A DNA stretch of 64,000 bases from Margaritifera margaritifera (GCA_029931535.1 JAQPZY010001432.1:496001-560000), one strand, 5' to 3'; positions 1-13,486 are shown, counted from the stretch's first letter. Notes: generated from the sequence alone by a model not told the origin. Made by a program: numbers and translations.

Positions 1-1310
1 AAGAAAAAGCAACTCTATCTTCCACTATGCCGTCGAAAATCTTTGAGCACTGAGCCACGCTAAAACTTGTTAAATGGAAATCGTTTCTATCATTTCAGAA
101 ACATTTTAGTAACATCATATCATGCTTCCACTATATCAGCTCACAACCATGTGCAGTCATGTGGTTTAATTTTCTTTTGTTACCTTTACGCAGGTTCTAC
201 ATTGCATTATGAAAGTATTTGTTCTAAAGAGTCCGACTATTGTACAATGCAGAATCTGGACACGAAATGCAATTCGTTTTGTGTTGAAGCTGCAAAGAAA
301 ATATGTAACTTGAGGTATAGGGATGATTTTATGGTTCTCATAATAAATAGTAATTAGTGCTATTAATGTACACCAGAAAGAAGGGGGAGGGGGTAAGCTA
401 TGGTGATTTCCAATATGTTGTTATTCACACAGGTGTATCACGGTATCACGATGCAAGCAAATCGACAAAATTGTCAGCGTGTTAAATGCAACTATAATCA
501 GTCCTTTTCGAGGTGGTATAAATGCAGTAATCAATTGATAAAAATTTTAGACTGAATCGTCTCCTATTGAAGCATGTTCGAATTAGTTTTTCAGTTGCCA
601 GTTCAGAATGTCGTGTCATTAAGTTCGAATATGAGAAAGAATCATTAAAAATCGGAGGCATTGATTTCACTTTCATCAATAAATTGAAATGTCAACTGGA
701 AAATAATATTGATATATATCCAAATAAAATAAGCTGTTGAAATATCCGCATTGATTTACTGATAGTGGGCGATTGTATTTAGATAAACGAATTAGACAGT
801 AGTTGTTGTAGGTGGGCGCTATTTCGACTTTGAAATTCACAATTCACAACTGCATAACGGTCAGTTTACTATTCCATGATATTATAGACCCAGCATGTTT
901 TATATTATGTGGTATGTTAGATCTAATCGGTATGAGTAGAACTTTATTTCCGTTTAGTAATGAATATATTGGCCTGACAAATGAAAATTCACTGAAATGT
1001 GTAGTTGAGATAGTGAAGATCATGGTTTAATTCCACACCCGAGAAAGCGCACGTTCGACTAGCGAAGTAGACGGTGATAGACAAAGAAATGGCAAACATG
1101 ACATTCAGTCCATAAGTGAATTATCATAAGCAGATTATGGTTGTCCTAAAGAAAGACTGAAAAGAACATGGAGAAGAAACAAAAGATGAAAAGAACACAA
1201 ATATTTACAGAACAAGTTGAAGTAATAATCAGCATGCAAATTTAGTAGGTTTATATAAGGGTAGTTAAAGAATCAGCTAAGGGCTATTTATGGAAGACAA
1301 CCTGCTCAAT

Positions 1311-1312
<2 letters not shown>

Positions 1313-1354
<42 letters not shown>

Positions 1355-1412
1355 CTGTGTCTGTGTGTGTGCTTGCGTGTGTGTGTCTGTGTGTATGTGT
1401 GCGTGCATGTGT
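1313..1412. repeat. (TA)n-(TG)n compound microsatellite
   Basis: A run of TA dinucleotides passes into an imperfect TG/TGTC-rich tract. Simple sequence repeat with no coding content. Confidence 0.9.
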
Positions 1413-2130
1413 GAGTGATTTCAAACACCACTACACAAATTCTCAACTGAATTAGATTCTCAAAAACTTGTTTTACTCTCTAGGATATGATCAACCCGTA
1501 TTTCACTTTAGGGATATCTAGGATATATTGTCTTTATGATCAGACTGCTGTCCATATCTTGGAACATACAGACTTTTAATTGATCTGAGACATATTGGTC
1601 TTGTAATAGTACTCATTTACGCAAAACATACTTCATGCTAGTCAAGTATGCAATACTATCTCTACCCCATCTGCAGGAGCTTTTTAAATAGAAACCTAGT
1701 CCCATTCTTATGGATCTTTGACCATGATAATTCCGGTTTAGACACCACCACACCTTTCTTCATGTGCCAATGTGCATGTAAATATAATTAATGTATCATC
1801 TGTAAATAAGTTTTGGTCAAGTGCAAGAAAATTTGAAAATTTGATTTTGTGAATACAGTTTGGATATGTCGTGACCATTCGTCTACAAAGGTTGTTTCTT
1901 TCTTTCTTTCTTTTTTTCATTATTTAATTCTTGTATATATCTATATAACAATATATATATATATACCCTGACATGATCAAACCTATGTGTTAACATCGTA
2001 TAATTCCAATTATTCTGAACTACTAAAACTCCTACTAATGGTACAACCAAATGTTTATGATGTAAAACCAGTCTAAATTCAAGCCTAAATACATGATTCA
2101 AATCATTTTTATGAAATATTTATTCTATAT

Positions 2131-2135
<5 letters not shown>

Positions 2136-2189
<54 letters not shown>
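2136..2189. repeat. (TA)n microsatellite
   Basis: An almost uninterrupted TA run of about 54 bases, preceded by imperfect TATTA motifs. Confidence 0.95.
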
Positions 2190-2193
<4 letters not shown>

Positions 2194-2936
2194 TGTTCAA
2201 ATCCATTGGTTAACTGTGCATAATGCCAACAAGTCAGAAGAAAAAAGAGAATTTTTCTATGATACAGCTTGAAATCATTTGAAACAAATACTGACTGTTG
2301 TTTTACTATAATGCTGTATTGAGCTATACGATGTGTAGTAAAGCATATATACGACCTACACGTTGTGTAATTCGCGTAATTAAATAATTCTCGCCAATGT
2401 AACAATAATAGTAACTGTCTATCAACTGCTCATAACAAGTCCAATAATGCATATTAAACCTCTCTTTCCTTAACTTCTCTCTCGTTCTTCTTGGTGACTG
2501 GAATGTAGATTTCCTAAATGTGTTACCACCTGCTGTGGCTGATGTATTATCCGTTTTAATAAAACCTCCATAACACAATTACTGAACCGATTCGAATATC
2601 CCAGACTAGACGCTTGCTCCTGGATCCCGCAATTCATGCGGACTACACGAGTGTGATTGAATAGGGCGTAATTCATATTAAAATTTCTATCAGTCATCAT
2701 GAAGCCACCTTTGTCGTTATAGATACACATGTTAAGGTAAGTTATACTTTTACAATAGATCTTTGGATTTACAAAGCAGCGAATTTTAATGGACTAAGCG
2801 ATCTTGTTAAAACAAAAAATTGGATTCAACTGTACAGCAACACTGTTTATCAGGCATGAGAAATGTCTTCTACATCAACCTTTCTATATCTCGCTAAAAG
2901 ATGTAACCCAACAAGAGGGTCACGATTAGGCCTACT

Positions 2937-4640
2937 GATAAACCGTGGTTTACATCAGAATGAAAGCGAGAGATGAAAAAATGAGACATGCTGAGGACTA
3001 AGGTCCTCAGAACCAAAACTCCAAAACCAGTATAAAAAAATTATAATAACCAAAGAAACAGAGTTACGGATTTGAAAAAAATCAGGTATGGAAACATTTC
3101 TTCTCAACTTGATGAAAATCGGGCTTCCCCGAAATTCTCAAATCCTCGACTCTATTGGAAATTATAAGACAACAAGTACATTCCACAAAGTAATCGAATC
3201 TATTTTCTCAGCCTAGTCTTACCGACCGATCATGTAACATTGCGACAAAAACAGTGTCAGCTGCTGAACTCTTATTTTTGCTATTTCACGTTTATAAACT
3301 AATCATAAATACAATTGCCGCATTTCGAAGTTATAAATCAAACTGTTATTTCCAACATCATCATACATAAGGAAATTATATATGTAATAACTAGTGTTGA
3401 CCTAAACAAAGTTGCTGGACCCAACCAAATTAGTCATAAACTGCTAAAACTTATAGTTGAAGCAATGTATGTGTCCTTGCAGATATTATTTAATAAATCA
3501 CTTGAAACATGAGCGTTTCCTGCACAGTAGCAGCTAGTGCACGTCATGTCGATCTATAAGAAAGGAGACATGACACTATCGTCTCATTATAAACCAATTT
3601 CTTCCAGCTCGTTCAACAACTCGTCAATTAAATAAACTTCATCATAAAATATGCTTTCTTCTTGATTCAAATCAAATAAAGCTTTTGATAGAGTATGGAT
3701 AATAGGATTAGTTTATATTAATAATCTTCAAAAATATGGAATTCTTGGTAAACGTCTATCATGGCAGGAAAGCTGCCTTTAAAAAAAACCGTTGTCAGAG
3801 AGTTTTCTATCAGAATTCATTATCAGGAAAATGTCAGCTAACTGCTGAAGTTCCCCAACGTTCTTTGTTAAACCCTTTACTATTTTTTACTTATATCAGT
3901 GATATAGCAGACAATTTTAACTCGCTTGCGAGGTTATTTGCGGATGATACTTGAACTTGGAACTTCTTCAACAGATCCTTTACAAGCACAAAGGATAATA
4001 CTAGTAAGCAATAATCGTCAGAACTTAATGAATGTGCAAACGAATGACTTGTTACTTTTAATACTTCGAAAAGTTATTTTTTAATAATTGCAAACAGGCA
4101 AGGTAACTTTTCCTTTCTGAAGACCTCTTTTGATAATATGAATCTGCCTCCTGTTAAAAGTCATAGACACCTTGGACTAACATTCTGATGCTAAATGGAC
4201 TAACCATGCTAGCGAGATTTTACAGAACAGATCAAAATACTTATCTATGTTGCGCGCGGCTTAAAATAGTTTAACCGAATAACTCTAGCTAAACTATATA
4301 TACTATTCGTACGTCCAATTTTAGAACATGCTTGTGAAGTCTGGGATAATTGCTCAAAGGAAGATTCGAAAATATTGGAAGAATCCAAGTCGAAGCTGTA
4401 CGAATCGTTACAGGTCTACCCATTTTTTGTTCAAGAGAGTCTTTTTATGTGGAAACTGCTTGGGAAATTATTGTAGAACGAATGATAAAGAAGAGATTAC
4501 GCATAATGTTTTCGATTATAAAGGATTAAATACCTAACTATTTAAGCGATCTTCTTCCACAAAGGAGATTTGAGGTTTCTAATTATTGTCTACGCAACTT
4601 TCAAAGCTTTCTTTGAATTCTCTCCCTGACGATATCCAAA
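2937..4640 (+). mobile_element. Decayed LINE reverse transcriptase (non-LTR)
   Basis: Pieces of a non-LTR retrotransposon ORF2, scattered over three plus-strand frames. In order: the pre-RT linker beginning near 2,937 (a KPWFT-type start followed by a basic RN-rich stretch); RT motifs 1-2 around 3,400-3,590 (VAGPNQIS, LLK, FNKSLET, then YKKGD and a decayed NYKPIS equivalent); AFDRVW at about 3,680; the NSLSGKCQLTAEVPQ segment at 3,820-3,855; and a catalytic FADDT box at 3,937-3,951. A C-terminal segment follows at 4,330-4,600 (TGLP-type, then LSDLLPP). These motifs are typical of Jockey/CR1-like ORF2 proteins, but I cannot fix the clade. No endonuclease domain precedes it, so it is 5' truncated. 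Frameshifts and stops are frequent and the element is dead. Confidence 0.85.
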
Positions 4641-5539
4641 ATGCGTCTAACTTGTTTTTTTTTTTTGTTATTTTTTTTTTAAAGTTTAACTAATCAAACT
4701 AACGGGCCACCATCGTATAATTCTATTGGCAAACGTCACGTTAATATCCTACACACTAAATTCAGACACACGTGTTGCCCCCTCAAAACACAAATTCTAT
4801 TTTCAACTTTGCAGTGTATTTGTATCCATCTCCTCAACGTCGGTGAGGGGGACCTAAATGAATTAATTGAAGACTTTGGCAAGAAAAATTCAATTTTTAT
4901 AACTTTTCGTGACCAAAATAGGCCTACCCATTTTCCGAAAGTCCTTATAGAGTCGGTATCAAACTATACCATCACGGCGTACAAGAAATACAGACACTAT
5001 ATCAAAGTGAAAGAAGAATGTGTACAAATGTTCAGTGTCACTATGTGCCGATCACAATCAGGGAAGGTTTTTTTAAAAAAAAAAGGTCTAGCAATATTTA
5101 ATCTTTGTAAATAGTAGTTTAACTTATTGACTTAAAGTAATGTGCCCTTTATACCTAATTTTGACTAATTCTAGGATATGCGTTTCGAGGGCAGGATATT
5201 TTTAAAATTATGCAAAATGTAAAATATTTCACTACGTTTTAATGAAACATTAATAACAATGCAACTATGAACAGCGCAAATTGCAAGTTAAGGTAACTTA
5301 TCACGTCTATTGAAGTAATGTTTACGTGCGAGTTACGAGTTATATTAAACCATCTCTCTCGACCTGAAAGAGTCTTGATTTAGGAAGCTAAACTAATGAT
5401 TTGCCCTTCTACATTGAATTGAAATATATATTATATTTATAGTGATTTATTCTTACATCCCCAATATACTTATATTCAATCATTCCAACTATACAAGATA
5501 CAATTATGAACTATTTTCTATTTTATCCCAGTGGAGACC

Positions 5540-5540
<1 letters not shown>
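4641..5540 (+). other. Gap with one exon-like open frame (4,809-5,092)
   Basis: Most of this stretch is unremarkable, but 4,809-5,092 is open on the plus strand and reads like coding sequence. It has mixed charge, sensible codon choice, and a higher GC content than its surroundings. It begins just after a TTTGCAG that could be a splice acceptor. The frame contains the stretches EGDLNELIEDF, VLIESVSNYTITAY and KVKEECVQMFSV. It ends in a lysine-rich tail coded by an A run and a stop at 5,112. No ATG start is needed if it is an internal exon. I do not recognise the family. It could be a host exon, a captured gene fragment or transposon coding sequence. Confidence 0.35.
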
Positions 5541-5609
<69 letters not shown>

Positions 5610-5642
5610 ATATAATATATATATATATATCGAGAGAGAGAG
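5541..5642. repeat. (TA)n microsatellite with short (GA)n tail
   Basis: Nearly 90 bases of TA with a few TAATA interruptions, then a short GAGAGA run. Confidence 0.95.
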
Positions 5643-6034
5643 AAATTCCAAATATTGCTAATTATGACCTTTTTAGAGTTTGTTTTTTTCTTTCTTTTTT
5701 TATGTATGCTATATTTTTATCATTATTTAAGAGTTCTTCAGTTTGAGAGCGTCAATATTTAAGCGTATAAATGTGTATATAGATATTGGGATCGGTTGGG
5801 TTAAAGAAATGATAATAAATTCCCAAAAAGAAGCACTTTTAGTGCATCTTTAAAACACTATTTGATAATGCTGCATGTAAAATGAACATTGCAATTAGTT
5901 CGTCATTGTGGTCAATGGCAATTAAAACGTAATTATTATATCGATACCATGATTGTCCATTATAAAATGATGACAATGGATACATGTTCGGTATAAGCAG
6001 TATACACACTAAATGCAAGACTCACCATCTATGT

Positions 6035-6416
6035 CATCGTCGTAAGCCACGGACGAAAATCCGCTACGTTCTTTTTTCAACGTTGCTCCCTACGGTAAGA
6101 TTTCCTCCTTTCTTATGAATACGCATAAATCTGCTGAACCGATTATTGCGAGCGTGAGCAAAGTTTTCTCGGAAGGTTGACACAACATGACTTTTAATGA
6201 TGATTGAGTGAACCAATCGGATTTTCTCTTCCAAACACAAACACTTTTCGATTGATAAGAGGTCATTGCGGTTGATGTATAATAGCTTATTTCATTGGCC
6301 TGTTGATGGCGTATATATCTGTGTATGCATATTCATGAAAAACGAGGAAATTGTATCGCAGGCAGCCACGGATGAAAAGGGAGCGTAGCGGATTTCTCCC
6401 TTGGCTTGCGACGATG
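6035..6416. mobile_element. Short TIR element, Mutator-like (MITE)
   Basis: The two ends are inverted repeats of about 45 bp. The left end starts CATCGTCGTAAGCCACGG and the right end, read in reverse complement, starts CATCGTCGCAAGCCAAGG; both continue into a shared AAATCCGCTACG. It is flanked by 9-bp direct repeats, CATCTATGT at 6,026-6,034 and CATCTAAGT at 6,417-6,425, with one mismatch. The 9-bp duplication and long inverted repeats fit a nonautonomous Mutator-like element. There is no transposase inside 382 bp. A related end occurs at 53,685-53,713. Confidence 0.6.
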
Positions 6417-6999
6417 CATCTAAGTGATTGCAATTGTAACATTGGAATGTGTATGGTCAACTTGAGCGACAGAATAAGACCTTGGAGACTGACTTTCGAA
6501 TATAAAATTTACAATCATACTCACGAAGCAACAAGGTTGCATTATTCAGAATGACTTTGCGATCATTGTTCATTATTTAATGTTATCAGCATGTTTCAAG
6601 TAATAACAATCGACCGATATTTTTAACAACAATAATAATTCAATATTCGAACTAATAAAAATTAAATAAATGCTGTTTACTGTTTCATTGTATTCACTTG
6701 GCTTGAAGATAACAAGACTAAAAGACTTTCAAAAAATTCTTAAATGGTCCATATGGCCGAGTTTATTCTACATGTACTATTGTAGACTTTACATGTTTCA
6801 AGGTACATCGGTATATAGCTAGATAATGTGAACGTCAACCATTCACTTCACGCCCCCCCCCCCCCATTGTCTCGAAACTCATAAGCATAGCCATTTGTGC
6901 AAACTCAAGGTTTAGTTTTGATGAAATCGAAGAAGTTGTCGAATACGGATGCCAAATTTACAATTGCGTATACTCTTCAGACTGATCATGAATGGTTGA

Positions 7000-9900
7000 G
7001 TGATCGCCGATTCGTTCGCTGATTGGTATACGGTGATGGGAAAGTCAAGGATCTCTCATAACAATGATGTTTCACGAAACAGACAGTTGAACACAAGAAC
7101 CCGTGATGATTATTTGGTGCCGTGCTATTCTGAAACGGAAGTTATACAAGATATGGAGATTTTGAATGAAGCAGAAATTGTTGTACAGTGTAGTGATGCA
7201 TATAATCATCATTTAGACAAACATGTGAATGAACGCAGCAAAGCTTGCGATGTGTCGATCGCCTACAATGCTTTTGGCTGATTCAGCACAATCGTGTGAT
7301 CCTTCCCTTGACAGTAGTCATGATCAACCCAAGTACTCAGTCAATATCCAAGCCAGAGCGATTAATACGCCTACAACGGAGTCGGCAGATCACGCATCGC
7401 CATCGAATGCACATGCCTCTCTCACAAACCTGGTCAGATGTGTCAACGATGACAATAACAATAAGAAAGAAAATCCCACTTCTAGGTGAGCGCGGACGGA
7501 ACATGTAATTCGAAGCAAAATCAGACTTATCATATCAATGTTTCACATGCAAACAATACAGAAAATGATACCAATTCGAATAGGTATAGAACTGACAATA
7601 CAGCGAAAGCATCTTGTAATAAGAAAAAATGGAATATTAATGGTGCCGAAAATTCGGTAGATATTAATCTTGCTTCTTTGAATGTTTTGGAATTGAAAAG
7701 GTCATTGCATTTCACCGAATTTTGTGATCATTATCAAAATTATGACATATTTTGTGTGCTTGAAACCAAACTTGATGATTCAGACGTGATTTGTTTTGCC
7801 AGGTTATAGTGGTTAAAATTATCCAAGTTAATTGCTAATGATGACAAAGAGCTCATGTTTTGTGTTGTTTATTTACCTCCTGAAAATTCAATTTTTTAAC
7901 TGAAGATAAAATTGAAATGTTTAATGCAGAAATCACATCCGAGTGTGTTTTACACGCCAATGTGTTTTATTAGGAGATATGAATGCAAGAATATCTATTA
8001 AGAATGACTGTATAGAAGTTGATGCTTTTCTGACTGATTATCTGGATATTGACAATAAAATTACAGATTATTTTAACAAAGTTTCTTTCTTAGACTCAAA
8101 ACATTTATCACAAAAGCTTTCTAGTCAAGATAAATGGTTGAATAATCAGGGACGAAAACTCCTTGACAAAATTTGTAAATGTAATAATCTTTTAATATTT
8201 AATGAAAGGTGTGGCAAAGATAGAGATGTGGGTAAATGCACTTTTCGTAATGTATCTCTGATTGACTATGCTATTTCGAGCGTGGAAGCCCTAACACGTA
8301 TCAAAGTTTTCGAAGTTATTGATCTAGATTCACTTTCTAGTAACGATCATTCTTTATTGACCCTTCCTATTTTTATGAACGGTGATACAGACACTTAACG
8401 GATTTATGAAACACTGAGATGTGGAGAAAAAAGAAGAATTTTGCGCCAATATGCACACCAGCGATATGAGTGAATTATTATCATGTATTAAAGCAGAACA
8501 AAGCATTATTACTTCAGTAAGTAAAAATGATTTAAATCTTATCATCGAGCAATTATCATTCTTTTTCAGAGCATAATCGAGCAAAACATTGGAACAAGAC
8601 GCAAAATTGGTACACATCCTGGATTTAGTAGACATTGGTTTGGCAGTGAATGACATAAGTTATTATATACGAAAACTATGATTTTAAAAATATCAATATT
8701 CACAACAATATTACCAACAATATTCACAACAATATTACCAACAAAAAGCATAGAAAACTTCATTCCAGGAAACCAAGAGATCTTATGAACATCATGAACA
8801 AATCAGAAACGCAACATGAGAATTGGAACATAAAATTGAAGATCTGCATAAGTTTTTTTTAAGAACTTGAATACAATCCCAGTGGCAAATGAAAATTGTG
8901 AAGTAGATTTTAATATAAATGATGGTGATGATGAAATCCTCAATATCTACATTAGTACTGATGAAATTACTTAATGTATCAAGAAACTTAAAAATTTTAA
9001 AGCTTTTGCCAATGACGGAATTTTAAATGAGTATGTAAAAGAACCTTAAATCCAATGTTTCCTCTGTATGAATGTCTGTTTAACTTTTGATTCGGGAATT
9101 ATACCAGATGCTTGTCTGGAGGGGATTATAAGATCTATTTACAAATGTGCTGGTAGTCAAATTAATCCAGAGAATTACCGTCCAATAACTATTGTAAGTT
9201 GTTAAGGAAACTTGTTCACATCAATCTCGAACAAAAGATTAACAAATTTTATCAATTATTCTGGTATTCTAGAAAAAAAATCAGGCATGATTTAGTAAAA
9301 AGTACTCAACTACTAATCATATTTTTGTTTTGCATTGACTCATTGACATTCTGATAGTAAGGAAAAAGAAATTATTTTGTTTATTTTGTTGACCTTCAGA
9401 AAGCATTTGATTCAGTTTGGAGAGTTGTTCTTTGGCAATAGCTAATTAAATACAATATTAATGGAATTATTTTTAGGATAATTTATAACACGTTCCAAGG
9501 TACAAAATCTTATATTAAGTTTAATGGTGAAGAAAAAACAGCTTTTCCGCTTGTAATAATGTCTTTGACAAAGGAAAAATCTCTCTCCTTTACTTCTTTC
9601 CTTATTTCTTAATGATTTAAAATTATTTTTGTGGCATAATTACAGTGCAGGAATTCAAATAACTTTTTCACTCGATGATGTAACAATGCTACTCGACATT
9701 TTGATTCTTCTTTATGCAGATGATGCTGTCATACTAGCTGAGAACCAAATTAAACTCCAAGAGAATTTAAAATGTTTTCTACACTACTGCAAGGATTAGA
9801 CATTAAAAATTAAGTATAGTAAAACCAAAACAATGTTTTTTGAAGCAAGAAAGTCAAGCAGTTACAATTCTTATTAGATGGTTATAGTTTAGAAGTAGTT

Positions 9901-10883
9901 GATCATTAGTTATAAATATTAAGGCGTTTTCTTCTCAAAATACAGGAAATTGTGCAAGGCAAGGAATCATTGTATAGATTAACTCCGTAAGGCTCTTAAC
10001 CTTATGTTTAAGAAAATAAGAAACTTCAATTTGCCTTTAGATCCGCTTTTACAATTATTTGCCCATACCATTATACCAATACTAACCTATCGGAGTAAAA
10101 TATGGGAATATGAAAATGTGGATCTAATAGAAATATTCCATAATGAATTTGTAAGGAAAATAACAAATTTACGAAAAAAGTACTCCAGTCTATATATTAT
10201 ATACAGAATCAGGCCTGCATCGACTACATATCACTATAAAGATGCGTATGATTAACTTTTGGATGTCACTCATCAATGGAAAGGAAAGTAAATTGTCAAA
10301 TATGGTGTATAGAAATGATGCCTTTTTGACCATAAATGGATAATGCATATAAAAACAAATCTTCAAAGGGTAGGACGATATGATGCATGGTTAAATAATA
10401 GAAATGATAATATTAGTTTCATAGGGAATTATATTAAACCGTCCTCTTAGATCAGGACAAACAAGACTGGTTATCTTTTGTAGTCCAAAGGACACAATTT
10501 TACAATTTATAAAACGGATATCCAATTGGAAGAATATTTAATCGAATTTCCTAAAAAAGCGTACTTATCTATCTCGAAATTTAGGACGTCAAACCATAAA
10601 TTACCTGTTGAAACTGGTCGATGGAATACAATTCCATATAAAGAAAGAAAATGTATAAAATGTCAAAATAATATTTTGGATGATTAATTCCATTATCCTC
10701 CTTGAGTGTGAATTCTTTAGAAAGGCTAGACTGAATTTGATTAAGAAATATTATTACATACGTGTGAATACTTTTGAGTATCAACATTTAATGAAAAATA
10801 AAAATAAAATAATAGTGAGAAATTTAAGTATATTTGTTAGCAAAATTATGAACGGATTAGAAACTGAATATAGATCTCGATAG
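7000..10883 (+). mobile_element. Decayed LINE: endonuclease, RT and C-terminal region
   Basis: The longest LINE copy on this strand. The 5' part (7,000-7,500) has two overlapping open frames of unknown role, possibly ORF1 or a 5' ORF2 segment. An endonuclease/exonuclease/phosphatase fold follows: the SLNV...FCVLETKLDDSD start at 7,660-7,790, then GDMNAR near 7,973, and NVSLIDYAIS plus SSNDHSLL at 8,250-8,360. RT motifs include NPENYRPI near 9,160, LQKAFDSVWR near 9,395 and the catalytic YADD at 9,713-9,724. The C-terminal part (10,004-10,883) carries a conserved tail with LPVETGRWNTIPYKERKC. Stops and frameshifts separate these blocks, so the element is inactive. Motif order is complete for ORF2, suggesting a near-full-length insertion. 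Confidence 0.88.
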
Positions 10884-12134
10884 CTACATATGCTGATTTC
10901 ACATTTCAACCTATCTCAACTCTTTTATATATTACGTGAAATATATCAAAAGCGTTTTCATTTAAATCATTGATAGTTCACTTTTATTTAGATACTCCTT
11001 GGACTTGTAATATTTAGATAATCCGTGTTCTCTCTCTCTCTCTCCTTGCGTTTTCTCTCTTCTCCCTCTTCTTTACATTACACCATGATGACTCATATAA
11101 TAGAATTTCGATTGTACTTGACTTGTATGCCATAATTATATGGCCTGAGTATGATTTTTCTTTTCAATAAAGTTGTGTTCAGTTCATAAAATTGGGAGAT
11201 ATTATTTAAATAAAACCACCAATAGCATACAGACATATATGTATATTCACAGAGATATATTCCATTATATCTACATCGTATCTGCATTTTGCTTGTCTAT
11301 CAATCCCTGACTGACTGTATATCTGAATGTGTTTCTGCCTATCTATATGTACGAATAATAGTGATGCGATTTTTATTGCGGTAATGTAGATTACGGGACC
11401 AAATTACATAATGCGTATAACATACACAATAGTTAGACCGTGAGTGAGATGGAAAAATATATACATACACAATTACTGTGCTGTATCATTATTATTCATC
11501 ACAGTTTACATTAAAAGACTCTTTGAATTTTTTTCAATATTTAAGTGTGTATAACAAATATATTGATATGGATTTCAATGTATATTTACTTATACATTGC
11601 GCAGGAGATAAATATGTATCCTCTGATCGGTGTATATACAGATATTTAGGTAAAAGATATTTAAGGAAATACAGTTTACGATGCAATTCAAAAGCTCTAC
11701 ATTCACATACAAAGTGGTGTTCTGTTTGTGTATCACTTGGTATGTAGTATAACTGTATCCCGTATCAACCCTGACATTCACATAACTGCCTCTAAGTTTG
11801 CAAAATGAGTTTTCTATAATATTTATATACGATTCTCTACTACAATCGAGCTTAATAAGTTTGTAAACTATTAATCTATCAATTCATTAATTTCAGCATT
11901 CCTGGTTTGTATGTCAATACCAATACATATCTTCTGGGGAAAAAAATTCAGAAACATGAGTTAATCTCCTACACCTTGGTTATACCGAGCTTCTCCAAAA
12001 CCATAAGAAACGAGTAGATGTTTGGTTTCATTAACCCATGATTTACAATTGGTTGTAAATTGACTGTATTATTATGTATAATAATAGTATGTATGTCTGT
12101 CTGTGTATATGCATGTTTTATTTTGTGTTTTTGT
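10884..12134. other. No recognised gene
   Basis: AT-rich sequence downstream of the LINE. It includes a short pyrimidine (CT) tract at about 11,030-11,070. The open frames of 60-90 codons here have no recognisable motif. Confidence 0.5.
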
Positions 12135-12275
12135 TTTGTTTATTGGAAGATGGTTACGGCACGGCAACACTTTCAAGGTTATATCATGCCGAGGCAAGTA
12201 GAGTAAAGTGCTTGCCCAAGGACTCGCTGCTATAGCCAATCAGGGCTGATCCGATGGTGGATTACCAGTAGTATA
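12135..12275 (-). mobile_element. 5'-truncated SINE (conserved central-domain type)
   Basis: Read on the minus strand, this contains CCTTGGGCAAGCACTTTAC followed by a 3' segment ending TGTTGCCGTGCCGTAACC. The same two blocks, slightly diverged, occur in the complete SINE at 60,624-60,799. The tRNA-like head is missing. The TTGGGCAAG..CACTT core resembles the Deu/V-type central domains shared by many animal SINEs. Confidence 0.65.
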
Positions 12276-12289
12276 GGGTGGTCGTTGGA

Positions 12290-12690
12290 GAACAGATGGG
12301 ACTATATTTGAACAATGTGAATTAACATTACGGTAGCCATTCTGAAATGGGATAGTAGGGAGACAAGGGGAATTTAACATTAGCATATAGGTTTAACATT
12401 ATGGGACTGTATGGGGACATGAGGAAATGTAATATTAAAAGCGTCCGTAGGATTATCATAAGCTGACACTATAGGAACAAAGAGAAAATTTATAGAAACA
12501 AAGGGAAATATAATGTTAAAAAATTTCCATATGTTTTATATTATGGGACTGTATGTGGACAAGAGAAGATGTAATGTTAAAACTATACCAACTAATCAAT
12601 ATGCCCATGTTAAAAAATATTTGGGACAAGGGGAAATGTAATGTTAAAACTACACCTACTAACCAACACGCCATCTGACTGACCAGTACC
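12290..12690. repeat. Degenerate tandem repeat
   Basis: Irregular repeats built on a GGGAC(T/A)...GGGGAAATGTAATGTTAAAA theme recur every 50-110 bases. They are too degenerate for a clean period. A similar GGGGA..AATGTAACATT theme occurs at 58,880-59,150. Confidence 0.55.
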
Positions 12691-12834
12691 CACTCATCTA
12701 CTGAGCAACACCAACACCTACTAAGCAACGAAAAGAGTAGAAGTGCTTACACATATATACAAACATACTATCAGGGCTGAAAGTGGTAGGGATATACACA
12801 CACTATACACTCAAACATACTTATATACTATTAT

Positions 12835-12975
12835 ACACGGAGTAAAAGGTGAGAAAATGGGACCATATCCCTCTGGAAATGCCTTGAGCTGGTGTAGTAG
12901 TACTTCATCCGGTGCAAGAGACGCTCTGTTCTCTCTAACATTGCTGTGGCCTCGCATTCTTCTCGAGTGACATTG
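12835..12975 (-). pseudogene. Short unassigned Polinton frame
   Basis: About 46 codons are open on the minus strand downstream of the promoter-like module at 12,970-13,205. The frame reads REECEATAMLERTERLLHR and onward, helical and charged, and ends at a TAA near 12,838. The ATG closest to the module (12,977) is in a different frame from this stretch, so one indel is likely. No family recognised. Confidence 0.35.
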
Positions 12976-13205
12976 AATGTCAAGACTGGCGAACGCAACG
13001 CTTTATATGTTAGATAAGCGGACGTGAAGAAACATGTTCCTAGGTGTAATACATAGAGAGAATAGAATACAGGTCACGAAGAATCATGCGGACCTAAAAG
13101 AAACTATCATCCTTAGAAAGTCACATAAAGATCAACAGAGACAGAAAGAAAAGAGTACGTCAAAGAATTTGTTAAATATTACAAACCTACCAACACCAAA
13201 AAATG
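12970..13205 (-). promoter_or_regulatory. Promoter-like upstream module, copy 1
   Basis: On the minus strand this roughly 230-bp segment ends in ACATATAAAGCGTTGCGTTC, then CGCCAGTCTTGACATTCAATG. It is a diverged direct copy of 13,950-14,160. Both copies share an upstream TTCTTTGACRTACTC block, a pyrimidine-rich block, the TATA-like box and the GCGTTCRCCAGTCTT block, and each lies just before a short open frame. A shared TATA-containing promoter for two genes of the element is the simplest reading. Confidence 0.5.
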
Positions 13206-13486
13206 TGTGGATGTGACACATTGAAACAAACCTATCATCACTCACGGTAAAAGGAGTGATGTGACACTTTGACACAAACCTATCATTACTCACACTGAGA
13301 TACTATGACACAAGACAGAAGGGTGGAGGCTTTAAAGTTTTAGTTATTGAAGGAAAATACATACAAAACAAACATATATAAGCATTAAAAGAAAACATAG
13401 ACTTTTGGCAATGACTGAGTAATATCTCTGTTCCTGAGAGAACTGGGTGGTCCTGAAAACGGCTTTTTTTTCAGCCACACTCTCCA

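Larger units (their letters stand above)
1..2936. other. No recognised gene
   Basis: AT-rich DNA with only short open frames that I cannot match to any family. A minus-strand stretch at 2,324-2,730 has two overlapping open frames (about 85 codons each) without a recognisable motif. Two TA-rich microsatellites lie at 1,313-1,412 and 2,136-2,189. Nothing else could be supported. Confidence 0.5.
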
